From UBA1738 sp045580145 (GTDB lineage: Bacteria; Bacillota; Clostridia; UBA1381): DNA of 64,000 bases. Of this stretch, positions 33,671-42,313 are shown one piece after another; position 1 is the first letter of the stretch, and every line of letters starts with the position of its first letter. The translations under genes were made by a program, and so were the position numbers. The notes below the pieces were generated by a model. That model was given only the letters and a program-made list of their open reading frames with translations, was not told where the DNA came from and did no database searches. The stretch covers positions 1-64,000 of the forward strand of contig JAZNNI010000085.1 in NCBI GenBank assembly GCA_045580145.1, given 5' to 3'.

Positions 33671-34152
33671 TTGGAGCAGGGTTGATAATAGCTGCTGCGA
33701 GTCTGTGGGGCATTTTAAAGGCAGAAAGACTAAAGAAAAGGGTCATATTGATAAGCGGTATAATTTCGGGACTTGTGTTCTTGGAAAATGAAATTGCATA
33801 TGGAAAAAGGGACATAAAAAATACACTGTTGGCAATAGCTGATGTTGAAAAGATTGAACTCTTTAAAAATGCCGCGGAATATATAGACAAGTTTGGTATA
33901 AGGGACGGATTTATAAAAGCGAGAGAAGAAACTGGCGAGATTTTTTTGGGGACGGAAAAACAGGCGCTTGATGCTTTGGCAGAGCATTTGGGAATGACGG
34001 ATACAAAAACGCAGGTAAGCAGCATAAGACATACAAGACTCTTGCTTGAATCGGCCAAGGAAAATGCTGCGACAGAATATGATAAGTCTGGAAAAATGTA
34101 TAAAAGCGCAGGGCTTTTAGTTGGACTTGCAGTGGTAATATTTTTGCTTTAG
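33658..34152 (+). CDS. spoIIIAB: Stage III sporulation protein AB
   Basis: 164 residues, type II secretion GspF-like membrane protein with N- and C-terminal hydrophobic helices (GAGLIIAAASLWGIL; GLLVGLAVVIFLL). The LLLESAKENAATEYDKSGKMYKSAGLL tail region is characteristic of SpoIIIAB. Overlaps spoIIIAA by 13 bp. Confidence 0.92.
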   Translation: MLRLIGAGLIIAAASLWGILKAERLKKRVILISGIISGLVFLENEIAYGKRDIKNTLLAIADVEKIELFKNAAEYIDKFGIRDGFIKAREETGEIFLGTEKQALDALAEHLGMTDTKTQVSSIRHTRLLLESAKENAATEYDKSGKMYKSAGLLVGLAVVIFLL

Positions 34153-34164
34153 CGGAGGGATAAA

Positions 34165-34359
34165 ATGGATGTTGATTTAATATTTCGTATAGCAGGTGTC
34201 GGGATAGTTGTAGCGGTCCTCAATCAGCTGTTAATACGCTCAGGAAGGGAAGAACAAGCGCTTTTAACAACAATAGCAGGTCTTGTAGTGGTTTTGTATG
34301 TTCTGGCAAAAGAGATAGGAAATCTGTTTGAAGTAATTAAGCAGATATTCAATTTATAA
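34165..34359 (+). CDS. spoIIIAC: Stage III sporulation protein AC
   Basis: 64 residues, two membrane helices (IFRIAGVGIVVAVLNQLLIRSGR and TTIAGLVVVLYVL). Size and position between AB and AD identify it. Confidence 0.93.
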   Translation: MDVDLIFRIAGVGIVVAVLNQLLIRSGREEQALLTTIAGLVVVLYVLAKEIGNLFEVIKQIFNL

Positions 34360-34361
34360 TT

Positions 34362-34754
34362 ATGGACGTAACTAAAGTTATAGGTATAGGTATAGTCGGG
34401 ACATTTCTGGCAGTGATGGTAAGGAGCTATCGACCGGAGCTTGGTATAGGCGTTGCGGCGGCGACAGGCCTCGTTATTTTTGCCATAATTATTGCGCCGC
34501 TCGGAGAACTTTTAAAAGAACTTTCGGCTCTTTGCGAAAATACAGGGATAAGTTCTGAATATTTTAAAACAACGGCAAAAATAATCGGCATCGCGTATAT
34601 AACGCAGTATTCAAGCGAGCTTGCAAAGGATGCAGGCGAGGGTGCTATTTCAAAAAAGGTGGAATTTGCCGGAAAGATAAGTGTTATGCTTATAATGATG
34701 CCTGTTGTGAGTGAGCTATTAAGAACTATTATAGATATATTAATGAGCTTCTAA
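34362..34754 (+). CDS. spoIIIAD: Stage III sporulation protein AD
   Basis: 130 residues, about four membrane helices, with AATGLVIFAIIIAPLGELL and the SSEYFKTTAKIIGIAYITQYSSELAKDAGE region conserved in the SpoIIIAC/AD family. Two bases after spoIIIAC. Confidence 0.94.
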   Translation: MDVTKVIGIGIVGTFLAVMVRSYRPELGIGVAAATGLVIFAIIIAPLGELLKELSALCENTGISSEYFKTTAKIIGIAYITQYSSELAKDAGEGAISKKVEFAGKISVMLIMMPVVSELLRTIIDILMSF

Positions 34755-34767
34755 AGAGGGACACAAA

Positions 34768-35829
34768 ATGAAAAAGGTAATTATTTTGTTTATGCTGCTT
34801 ATTTTTTGTATGCCTGTGGGCGCAGAAGAAATTGAGATTTTGGGTGAAGATTTTTATAACAAGACTGCGCAGGAAATAGCGGCAGGCGAGCTTGATTTAA
34901 ATCCTGTCACAATAATTAATAATATGGTGAAAAGTATATTTGAGGAAATTTCAAACACAAAGGCGCTGATTAAGATGATACTTATGATAGCGGTGTCGGG
35001 AGGACTTTTGCGCATATTATCAGACTCATTCGGCGAAGGAGAAACAAATAGTGCCGCATCTTTTGCGTGTTTTGTGTTTATGGCGTGCGTGGCTGTGAAA
35101 ATCTTTGCGGAGGTTGTTGGATATGGGGTAGAGGTAATTCACTCGCTGTGCGGATTTATTACCAAATTTGAACCTGTGTTTGTGGGACTTTTGGCATCAA
35201 GCGGAGCGGTTACACAGGCTGTGGCCTTTCAGCCTGTCCTTGCAGGAAGCGTATATGTGTTGGGACTTTTGGTGGATAAATGTATATTGCCTTTGAGTTA
35301 TTTTTCGGCTATTTTGGGGATTGTAAACAATATCGGGAACAGAATAGAATTAGGGACACTAAATAATTTACTGAAATCTACATCAAAATGGCTTTTGACC
35401 GGAGTGCTTACACTATTTTCAAGTATACTTGCAATTTACGGTTTTGGTACAAGCGCTATGAATACAGTCACTTTGAAAAGTTTAAAATTTGCAGTAGGCA
35501 GCTTTGTGCCGGTTGTGGGCGGAATTTTATCTGACACTATCGACACTGTTATATCCGGCACTAATCTTTTAAAAAATGCTGTCGGGACAGCCGGTATGAT
35601 AACTGTGATAACCATTGCTGCAGTTCCGGTAATAAAGATATGGATAATGATGATGCTTTTAAAGGTTACAGCAGCAGTTATTGAGCCGTTTTCCGACAAA
35701 AGAATTACTAATATACTGATTAACGTGTCAGAGGCAATAAGTAATGTATTTTCGATGGTTATAACATCAGTAATGTTATTTGTGATTTCGATTGGAATTA
35801 TTTTGCTTGCAACGGGGGTGAGTTTGTGA
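34768..35829 (+). CDS. spoIIIAE: Stage III sporulation protein AE
   Basis: 353 residues with an N-terminal signal sequence (VIILFMLLIFCMPVGA) and around seven to eight membrane helices, including GSFVPVVGGILSDTIDTVISG, a conserved SpoIIIAE block. Permease-like core of the feeding-tube apparatus. Overlaps spoIIIAF by 4 bp. Confidence 0.94.
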   Translation: MKKVIILFMLLIFCMPVGAEEIEILGEDFYNKTAQEIAAGELDLNPVTIINNMVKSIFEEISNTKALIKMILMIAVSGGLLRILSDSFGEGETNSAASFACFVFMACVAVKIFAEVVGYGVEVIHSLCGFITKFEPVFVGLLASSGAVTQAVAFQPVLAGSVYVLGLLVDKCILPLSYFSAILGIVNNIGNRIELGTLNNLLKSTSKWLLTGVLTLFSSILAIYGFGTSAMNTVTLKSLKFAVGSFVPVVGGILSDTIDTVISGTNLLKNAVGTAGMITVITIAAVPVIKIWIMMMLLKVTAAVIEPFSDKRITNILINVSEAISNVFSMVITSVMLFVISIGIILLATGVSL

Positions 35830-36263
35830 AGGGATATATAATTACTGTGGCGGTTGCGGCTATATGCGCAGGTATAACCGATATTTTAGCACCTAAGGAA
35901 TGGAGCAAATATATACGGGTAATGATTGGTTTTTTGATTTTGTCGGTTATTTTAGCACCTTTAGTAAAATTTAAAGGTGGAGAGATTCTTTCTGATACAA
36001 GGGCGTATAATATAAGTGATGAGCCTCTTAAAGATAAGGTGTCGCAAGAATTGAAAGTGAATGTGGAGAAGGATATTGAAGAAAGACTTAAGACTGAATT
36101 CGGCATAAAAGCAGAGGCTTTGGTAGACATAGATATAGACGAAAATCATAACATAAAGGGCATAGATGCGATTGAGATAAGAACACGGAAAAATCCTGAC
36201 GGAATGATTGACAGGTTAAAAGATATTTATGGGTGTGAAAAAATTGAAATTAGATTTGAATAA
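35826..36263 (+). CDS. spoIIIAF: Stage III sporulation protein AF
   Basis: 145 residues. Two N-terminal membrane helices, the second FLILSVILAPLVKF, then a soluble ring-forming-like domain. The segment DILAPKEWSKYIRVMIGFLI is family-typical. Its 3' end overlaps spoIIIAG by 35 bp. Confidence 0.9.
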   Translation: MKGYIITVAVAAICAGITDILAPKEWSKYIRVMIGFLILSVILAPLVKFKGGEILSDTRAYNISDEPLKDKVSQELKVNVEKDIEERLKTEFGIKAEALVDIDIDENHNIKGIDAIEIRTRKNPDGMIDRLKDIYGCEKIEIRFE

Positions 36264-36744
36264 ATTTCTGAAAAAATATGCGAATAATAAGGGCCTGTAT
36301 ATAATAATTATAATTGGGATTGTTTTTATGCTGATGCCGCTTGGCGGACAAAGGCAGGAAGACGACAAAAAGGCACAGGGCTATAATGCTTATTCCGATG
36401 AAGAGCGGCTGGAGGAGATTTTGTCAAAAATCGACGGCGTCAGTAACGTCTCGGTTATGATTACATATTACGGGACAACGACGTATGACGTGGCTTTTGA
36501 AAAAAGCGAAAGCGACTCAGTTTCAGAAAAGGAAAGGACTAAAAGCGAAGAAAACTCGGTTATAACTGCAAACGGTCAACCACTTGTTAAGGGAGAGGTT
36601 TATCCTAAGGCAAAGGGTGTTATCGTGATTGCAAATGGTGCAGGAATTCCGTCTGTTAAAAAGGCGATAACCGATGCAGTGACAGCGGCGCTTGAGGTCA
36701 GCTCATATAGAGTGTGCGTTTTAGATGGAAAGGAAAGGAATTAG
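36229..36744 (+). CDS. spoIIIAG: Stage III sporulation protein AG
   Basis: 171 residues: one membrane helix (LYIIIIIGIVFMLMPL) and an extracytoplasmic ring-building domain with LSKIDGVSNVSVMITY and VKGEVYPKAKGVIVIANGAG. It forms the large SpoIIIAG ring in the intermembrane space. GTG at 36235 is an alternative start. Confidence 0.93.
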   Translation: MGVKKLKLDLNKFLKKYANNKGLYIIIIIGIVFMLMPLGGQRQEDDKKAQGYNAYSDEERLEEILSKIDGVSNVSVMITYYGTTTYDVAFEKSESDSVSEKERTKSEENSVITANGQPLVKGEVYPKAKGVIVIANGAGIPSVKKAITDAVTAALEVSSYRVCVLDGKERN

Positions 36745-36749
36745 AGGTT

Positions 36750-37325
36750 ATGATGGTATTGAAAAAGAAGGAAGTTGTTGCGGCGGCGTTGGTGGTTTTG
36801 ATTGGAGTGGCAGGATACTTGAACTGGTCTTATCAGGACACAATCAGGGTAACAGATGGCGGAAGCTATTTAGAAGAAGTGAAAAAGCTTGGCGAAGCGG
36901 AATTTGTTACATCGGAAAAGGAAGATGTTGAAGATGAGGAAAAGGGAGAAAAAACAGAAGAAACTGCCGCAATCGGCACTGAATATTTTACCGAGGCAAA
37001 AATGTCTAAGGATAACTCACGTTCAAAGGCGCTTGAAATTTTAAATCAGACAGCGGTTAATGAAAGCTTCGACAGCGAGGTAAGACGTCAGGCACAGAAT
37101 AAGATAATTTCTATTGCGGATGCTACTGAAAAAGAAACAATAATTGAAAATGTAGCAAAAGCGAAAGGATATAAAGATATTTCCGTGTATATTGATGGTG
37201 AGAGTGTGGAAATAATAGTTAAAAAGAGCAACTTCTCAAGTGAGGATGTTAAGACAATTAAGGAAATTGTGACGTCAGAACTTGATACTTCCGCTAAGAA
37301 TATTAAAATTATTGAGGCAAAATAG
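36750..37325 (+). CDS. spoIIIAH: Stage III sporulation protein AH
   Basis: 191 residues. One membrane helix (VVAAALVVLIGVAGYLNW), an acidic linker and a YscJ/FliF-like ring domain (ATEKETIIENVAKAKGYKDISVYIDG). Partner of forespore SpoIIQ in other spore formers. Start chosen at 36750 after an AGAGGTT site; an in-frame start at 36714 would overlap spoIIIAG. Confidence 0.93.
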   Translation: MMVLKKKEVVAAALVVLIGVAGYLNWSYQDTIRVTDGGSYLEEVKKLGEAEFVTSEKEDVEDEEKGEKTEETAAIGTEYFTEAKMSKDNSRSKALEILNQTAVNESFDSEVRRQAQNKIISIADATEKETIIENVAKAKGYKDISVYIDGESVEIIVKKSNFSSEDVKTIKEIVTSELDTSAKNIKIIEAK

Positions 37326-37354
37326 TTGAATTTTTGTTTGGGATTTGATATAAT
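37326..37354 (+). promoter_or_regulatory. Promoter of the Asp23 family gene
   Basis: TTGAAT (37326-37331), 17 bp, TATAAT (37349-37354). An additional small inverted repeat GAAAAC-ggatt-GTTTTC lies in the leader. Confidence 0.5.
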
Positions 37355-37419
37355 TAGCTAAAGAAGAGAGAAAACGGATTGTTTTCTGCCTTGCTTTTTA
37401 AAGAAAGGAATGAAGAAAC

Positions 37420-37890
37420 ATGGATGAAAATATGAATATAATAGAGGAAATTACATTAGAAGAGGACACAGGAAAAGTTAATATTTCAGATGATGTTGTG
37501 GCTACTATTGCGGGAATTGCTGCTACCGAGATTGAGGGTGTTGCAGGAATGTCGGGGAATGCACTTGATGCAATTTCGCAAAAGCTCGGCGCTAAAAAAA
37601 GTCCGCAAAAGGGGGTAAAGGTTGCAGTTTCCCCTGACGGTGCTGTGATTGACCTTTATATCGTTGTTGAATTTGGAATAAGAATTCCGGAGCTTGCGTG
37701 GGAAGTTCAGGAAAATGTTAAGAACAGCGTTGAGTCTATGACAGGAATTGAAGTTTTAAAGGTTAATGTGCGAATTGAGGGCGTTAGCTTTGAAAAGGAA
37801 AAGAAGAAAAAGGATGAACCTGCAAAGGAAGAACCAGTTAGCGAGAATGAGATCGTAAGCGAGGTTATCCTTAGTGAAGATGAGGAATAA
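37420..37890 (+). CDS. Asp23/Gls24 family protein (YqhY-like)
   Basis: 156 residues. The Asp23 domain (about 15-120) is recognised by ISDDVVATIAGIAATEIEGVAGM and VVEFGIRIPELAWEVQENVKNSVESMTG, followed by a charged tail. Position right after the spoIIIA operon matches Bacillus yqhY, a gene linked to acetyl-CoA carboxylase control there. It has its own promoter and terminator. Confidence 0.88.
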   Translation: MDENMNIIEEITLEEDTGKVNISDDVVATIAGIAATEIEGVAGMSGNALDAISQKLGAKKSPQKGVKVAVSPDGAVIDLYIVVEFGIRIPELAWEVQENVKNSVESMTGIEVLKVNVRIEGVSFEKEKKKKDEPAKEEPVSENEIVSEVILSEDEE

Positions 37891-37892
37891 TT

Positions 37893-37928
37893 AAAAATGC
37901 AAAGCGAAAATTCGCTTTGCATTTTTTA
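37893..37928. terminator. Bidirectional terminator between yqhY-like gene and clpC
   Basis: AATGCAAAGCGAA (37896-37908) and TTCGCTTTGCATT (37911-37923), with A-run and T-run flanks. Serves both convergent units. Confidence 0.88.
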
Positions 37929-40364
37929 TATGGTTATAAATTCTCCGTCCTTGGTATCGATAGTTACTTTTTCTGAAAGTGTGCCATCAATGATTTTTTC
38001 AGATAACATATCCTCAATTTTGCTTTGAATTGCACGTCTTAGCGGTCTTGCCCCGTATACAGGGTCAAAGCCTGCACGTGCAATTTCAGCTATGGCGGCA
38101 TCGGTAAATTCTGCCTCAATATCGTTTGACAAAAGCCGTTTTTTAAGTCCCTTTAGCATAATTTGTGCGATTTGTTTGATGTCATCCTCACGGAGCCTAT
38201 CAAAGACAATGATTTCGTCGATTCGATTTAGAAATTCCGGCTTAAATGCATCCTTGACTTTTGCCATAACCTTTTCCTTGATTGCGGCAGATTCGTTTTC
38301 ATTATCCGCTTTATCGGTAGTGCCAAATCCCATTTTTGAGCCGCCTGTCTGCAAAATATCCTTTGCACCAAGGTTTGAGGTCATTATTATAACCGTGTTT
38401 CTGAAATCTACACGCCGTCCCTGTGCATCTGTTAAGATGCCGTCATCCAAAATTTGAAGCATAATATTAAAGACATCGGGGTGTGCTTTTTCGATTTCGT
38501 CAAATAGGATTACAGAGTATGGCTGTCTTCTTATTTTTTCAGTAAGCTGTCCGCCTTCGTCGTAGCCTACATACCCAGGAGGTGAGCCGACAAATTTTGA
38601 AACAGAATGTTTTTCCATATACTCGGACATATCTACTCTTATTATTGAGTCCTCCGAGCCAAACATTGCCTCAGCAAGTGCCTTTGAAAGCTCGGTTTTG
38701 CCGACACCGGTAGGGCCTAAGAACAGGAATGAGCCTGTCGGACGCTTCGGGTCTTTAAGACCGGCTCTGCCTCTGCGGATTGCACGGGATACGGCGCTCA
38801 CGGCTTCGTCCTGACCTATAACGCGCTTGTGAAGGATGCTTTCAAGATTTTTAAGCTTCTCGCTTTCCTCCTCTGCAACCTTGTGAGCCGGAATGTGAGT
38901 CCATTCTGCAATTATTTCGGCAATATCGCTGTCCCTGATAACAAGCTCGTTTGAGTGACTATGGTCTTTCCATTGATTTTTGCCTTTTTCAAGCTCTTGT
39001 TCAATCATTTTTTCACGGTCGCGAAGCTCTGCTGCCTTTTCAAAATTCTGGGATATTATAGCTTCCTGCTTCTCTTTTTTAATTTGCTCCGCCTCTTTTT
39101 CAAGGGTTTTCACATTGTCAGGCGCGGTTAATGCGGAAAGCCGCTTTTTACTTGCCGCTTCGTCCATTAAGTCTATTGCCTTGTCAGGAAGGAATCTGTC
39201 GGTTATATACCGCTCAGACATCTTTGCGGCGGCAAGGATGGCGGAATCGTCAATTTTTACGCTGTGATGCGCTTCGTATTTGTCGCGCAGGCCCTTTAAA
39301 ATTTCGATTGTTTCATCTACTGTCGGTTCGCCGACTGTTACCGGCTGGAAGCGGCGCTCGAGGGCTGCATCTTTTTCAATATATTTTCTATACTCGTTGA
39401 GGGTTGTCGCACCGATTAGCTGAAGCTCGCCACGTGCTAAAGACGGCTTTAAGATGTTTGATGCATCAATCGCACCCTCTGCCGAGCCTGCACCGACGAT
39501 TGTATGGATTTCGTCAATGAAAAGAATGACATTTCCTGCTGATTTCACTTCTTCAATGGCTTTTTTTAATCGGTCTTCGAATTCTCCTCGATATTTAGCA
39601 CCTGCAACCATTGATGACAAATCCATTGTAACAACCCGTTTGTTCTTTAAAAGCTCCGGAACATCTCCTCCGGCAATTTTTTGTGCAAGACCTTCAGCTA
39701 CTGCCGTTTTGCCGACACCAGGCTCACCAATGAGACAAGGGTTATTTTTTGTGCGCCTTGAAAGTATTTGTATGACGCGGGAGATTTCTTCGTCTCTGCC
39801 GATTACGGGGTCAAACTTGTTTTCCTCTGCGAGCGTTGTAAGGTCTCTGCCGAATTGGTCGAGGGTAGGTGTTTTTGTGTTATTTGAAGAACGGCTGCGC
39901 TTTTGTGGCTGTTTGTTGTCAAAATACCCCGGCTCAGTTGAGGATACAATGTTATTATAAATCACATTGAAATCGACGTTGCAGGAGGATAGTACATTTG
40001 CGCCTATTCCGTCGCCGTCTTTAATAATTCCTATCAGTATATGCTCTGTGCCTATATAATTATGCCCCATATTTCGTGCTTCCATTGCAGCAATCTCAAG
40101 GATTCGCTTGCTTCTTGGAGTAAGTGCAAGCTCGACATTTTTGTTAAGCGGTGCATTTGTGCCCATAAGCTCTTTGATACGATCGTAGATAACTTCCTTT
40201 TTTGCACCCGCAGTTTCGAGAATTTTTGCACCGACACCGCTGCCTTCGTCTATTATTCCGAGAAGCAGATGCTCACTGCCTATATAGCTGTGCCCCAGCT
40301 CGCACGCTGCATCGTGTGCTTTATTTATGGAAATTCTTGCTTTTTCTGTAAAATTTGAGAACAT
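37926..40364 (-). CDS. clpC: ATP-dependent Clp protease ATP-binding subunit ClpC
   Basis: 812 residues, a typical ClpC: two N-terminal Clp repeats (FTEKARISINKAHDAACELGH; ELALTPRSKRILEIAA), Walker A GEPGVGKT in D1, a UVR/middle coiled-coil domain (EKAAELRDREKMIEQELEKGK), and Walker A GPTGVGKTE in D2. It unfolds substrates, including McsB-phosphorylated proteins, for ClpP. Last gene of ctsR-mcsA-mcsB-clpC. Confidence 0.97.
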   Translation of the reverse strand: MFSNFTEKARISINKAHDAACELGHSYIGSEHLLLGIIDEGSGVGAKILETAGAKKEVIYDRIKELMGTNAPLNKNVELALTPRSKRILEIAAMEARNMGHNYIGTEHILIGIIKDGDGIGANVLSSCNVDFNVIYNNIVSSTEPGYFDNKQPQKRSRSSNNTKTPTLDQFGRDLTTLAEENKFDPVIGRDEEISRVIQILSRRTKNNPCLIGEPGVGKTAVAEGLAQKIAGGDVPELLKNKRVVTMDLSSMVAGAKYRGEFEDRLKKAIEEVKSAGNVILFIDEIHTIVGAGSAEGAIDASNILKPSLARGELQLIGATTLNEYRKYIEKDAALERRFQPVTVGEPTVDETIEILKGLRDKYEAHHSVKIDDSAILAAAKMSERYITDRFLPDKAIDLMDEAASKKRLSALTAPDNVKTLEKEAEQIKKEKQEAIISQNFEKAAELRDREKMIEQELEKGKNQWKDHSHSNELVIRDSDIAEIIAEWTHIPAHKVAEEESEKLKNLESILHKRVIGQDEAVSAVSRAIRRGRAGLKDPKRPTGSFLFLGPTGVGKTELSKALAEAMFGSEDSIIRVDMSEYMEKHSVSKFVGSPPGYVGYDEGGQLTEKIRRQPYSVILFDEIEKAHPDVFNIMLQILDDGILTDAQGRRVDFRNTVIIMTSNLGAKDILQTGGSKMGFGTTDKADNENESAAIKEKVMAKVKDAFKPEFLNRIDEIIVFDRLREDDIKQIAQIMLKGLKKRLLSNDIEAEFTDAAIAEIARAGFDPVYGARPLRRAIQSKIEDMLSEKIIDGTLSEKVTIDTKDGEFITI

Positions 40365-40384
40365 AATGACTGCCTCCTTTTGTT

Positions 40385-41386
40385 TTATATATTTTCGCGT
40401 AAATATTCCGCTCTTTTTTTATCCCGCTCGTCGGGAGAAAGAGTACTGCCTGCAGAAATTAGTGCAGGCTCTGTATCGACCATAAGCTGCATTGGTGATA
40501 TTTTTTCCTTAGTATCTATTATAGCCAGATTTTTTCCTAAAATTACATCGGATAAAAGTGATTTTGCCTCAGATGATGAAATCGAACGTGCAAATTTTAA
40601 AGTTCCATAAGAACGCCATAGCCTGTCTGCAAGATTTTCGTTATCCTTGAGTTTTTCCCGCGCTTCTTTTTCGTGGTTTTCAATTTGACCTGCGATATTT
40701 TCAAGTTTTGAAATAATCTCATCCTCGCTTATTCCTAAGGTCACCTGATTTGAAATCTGATAAAGGTTTCCGTAAGCCTTTGAGCCTTCGCCGTAAAGAC
40801 CGCGTACTGTAAGCCCTAAAGCAGAGGCTGAGGATATAATTTTGTTTATGTTTCCTGTAAGGGTCAGCGCCGGAAGGTGCATCATAACCGATGCACGAAG
40901 ACCTGTTCCTGTGTTTGTAGGGCAAGCTGTTAAATATCCGAATTCTTCGGAAAACGCATAAGAGGTGTTTTCCTCTATCACGTCGTCCACCTTGCTTGCT
41001 AAGTTCCACGCATCTTTTAGCTTAAAACCGCCGAAAATTACCTGAAGTCTTAGGTGGTCCTCCTCTAAAAGCATTATGCTCATTGTTTCGTCGCTGTTTA
41101 TGAGGACTTTACCATAATCGGATTTTGCCATATCAAAGCTGATTAAATGCTTTTCGGCAAGCTTGTTTTTCTCGCTCTGGGATAGATCCTTCATTGAAAG
41201 GAGAGAAAAATCCTTGGAGAGAGTGGAGTTTGAATTCAAAATTGGATTTATAAGCTCGCCTGAAACCTTTTCCTTGCCTTCGGCATTTAGCATAGCAGGG
41301 AAGGGGTAGCTGTCGAGGTTTCTTGCAAGGCGAATTCGTGTACTGATTATAATATCATTACCTGTTTGTTCTTTGTACCAAATCAT
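40385..41386 (-). CDS. mcsB: Protein-arginine kinase McsB
   Basis: 333 residues. ATP:guanido phosphotransferase fold that phosphorylates arginines to mark proteins for ClpCP. Seen are the ISTRIRLARNL nucleotide-binding segment, CPTNTGTGLRASVMMHLPAL with the catalytic Cys, and RGLYGEGSKAYGNLYQISNQVTLG. Follows mcsA by 3 bp. Confidence 0.95.
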   Translation of the reverse strand: MIWYKEQTGNDIIISTRIRLARNLDSYPFPAMLNAEGKEKVSGELINPILNSNSTLSKDFSLLSMKDLSQSEKNKLAEKHLISFDMAKSDYGKVLINSDETMSIMLLEEDHLRLQVIFGGFKLKDAWNLASKVDDVIEENTSYAFSEEFGYLTACPTNTGTGLRASVMMHLPALTLTGNINKIISSASALGLTVRGLYGEGSKAYGNLYQISNQVTLGISEDEIISKLENIAGQIENHEKEAREKLKDNENLADRLWRSYGTLKFARSISSSEAKSLLSDVILGKNLAIIDTKEKISPMQLMVDTEPALISAGSTLSPDERDKKRAEYLRENI

Positions 41387-41389
41387 TGC

Positions 41390-41737
41390 TTAACCCTCCA
41401 ATCCTTTAATTTCCTTGTGAAGTTTTGCGGCAAGCTCGTAGTTCTCGTCTGTGACAGCCTTTGTAAGCTGTGCCTTTAAATCTGAAAGTCTGCGTTTTTT
41501 GGAAAGCTCAGCAGATTTTTTAGACGGAATTTTGCCTGTGTGTGTACTGCTTTTTTGCATTTGAACCAAGGTTGTGCGCACGGGAGACTCGAAAGCGGTG
41601 TAACATTCCCCGCAGCCAAGGCGTCCGCTTTTTTGGAAATCGTAATAGCTTCTTCCACAATTAGGGCAATGTCTGTCATCTCTGTATACAGGGAAAACAT
41701 CAAAGCTGTCAAAAAAATCTGAAAATAAATCGTACAT
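41390..41737 (-). CDS. mcsA: McsA, activator of the McsB kinase
   Basis: 115 residues, shorter than the roughly 185 of Bacillus McsA. One zinc site is clear (CPNCGRSYYDFQKSGRLGCGEC: CxxC...CxxC) and a C-terminal UVR motif (LKAQLTKAVTDENYELAAKLHKEIK). One CXXC pair set seems to be missing compared with longer homologues. Confidence 0.9.
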   Translation of the reverse strand: MYDLFSDFFDSFDVFPVYRDDRHCPNCGRSYYDFQKSGRLGCGECYTAFESPVRTTLVQMQKSSTHTGKIPSKKSAELSKKRRLSDLKAQLTKAVTDENYELAAKLHKEIKGLEG

Positions 41738-41754
41738 AATTGGTTCCTTCTTTC

Positions 41755-42189
41755 TTATAATTCACATAATGCATTTTTTAAAATATTTGCTCTTAAAACA
41801 TCTCTTTGAGGGTTAGGGAGCAGGAGGGTGTTGTCTGAGATTGCGGCGATTAATATCCGTGCTGCCTGCTCGCTTAGATATTTTTCGTTATAGAGATAGT
41901 TTATAACCGATTTGGCGGTTTTTATATCACAGCTTTTACCGATTGAGGCAATCACATCATTTACGCCTCCGCGACTTATTCTTTTAATTTTGATATAACC
42001 GCCCCCGCCGCGTCTTGACTCAACGGAGTAGCCTTTTTCGGGACTGAATCTGGTTGAAATCACATAATTTATCTGCGATGGTACACAACCGAAGATGTCT
42101 GCAAGCTCGTTTCTGCCAAATTCGGCATAGCTTTCATCGTCTTTCATCAGTTCTATAATAAATGCTTCAATTTTATCGCTTATACCCAC
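41755..42189 (-). CDS. ctsR: Class III stress gene repressor CtsR
   Basis: 144 residues. N-terminal winged helix with the glycine-rich wing SRRGGGGYIKIKRI, plus the FGRNELADIFGCVPSQINYVISTRFSPEKGY segment. CtsR represses clp genes until heat or protein stress. The operator lies directly upstream, so the operon is autoregulated. Confidence 0.96.
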   Translation of the reverse strand: MGISDKIEAFIIELMKDDESYAEFGRNELADIFGCVPSQINYVISTRFSPEKGYSVESRRGGGGYIKIKRISRGGVNDVIASIGKSCDIKTAKSVINYLYNEKYLSEQAARILIAAISDNTLLLPNPQRDVLRANILKNALCEL

Positions 42190-42207
42190 GTAATCATCTC
42201 CTCTAAA

Positions 42208-42230
42208 TTTGACTTTGACTTTCTTTGACC
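42208..42230 (-). promoter_or_regulatory. CtsR operator with three heptads
   Basis: On the minus strand GGTCAAA-GAA-AGTCAAA is an exact match to the CtsR box (heptads separated by 3 bp). A third AGTCAAA-type heptad overlaps the end of the second (42208-42214). It lies just before the ctsR ribosome site. Confidence 0.85.
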
Positions 42231-42313
42231 TTTGTTAATTTTATTATAGCACTTATTTTCTGTTTGTCAATGAAAAAAATTGGTATATTTTATGAACAAT
42301 TTGTGAACAAGTA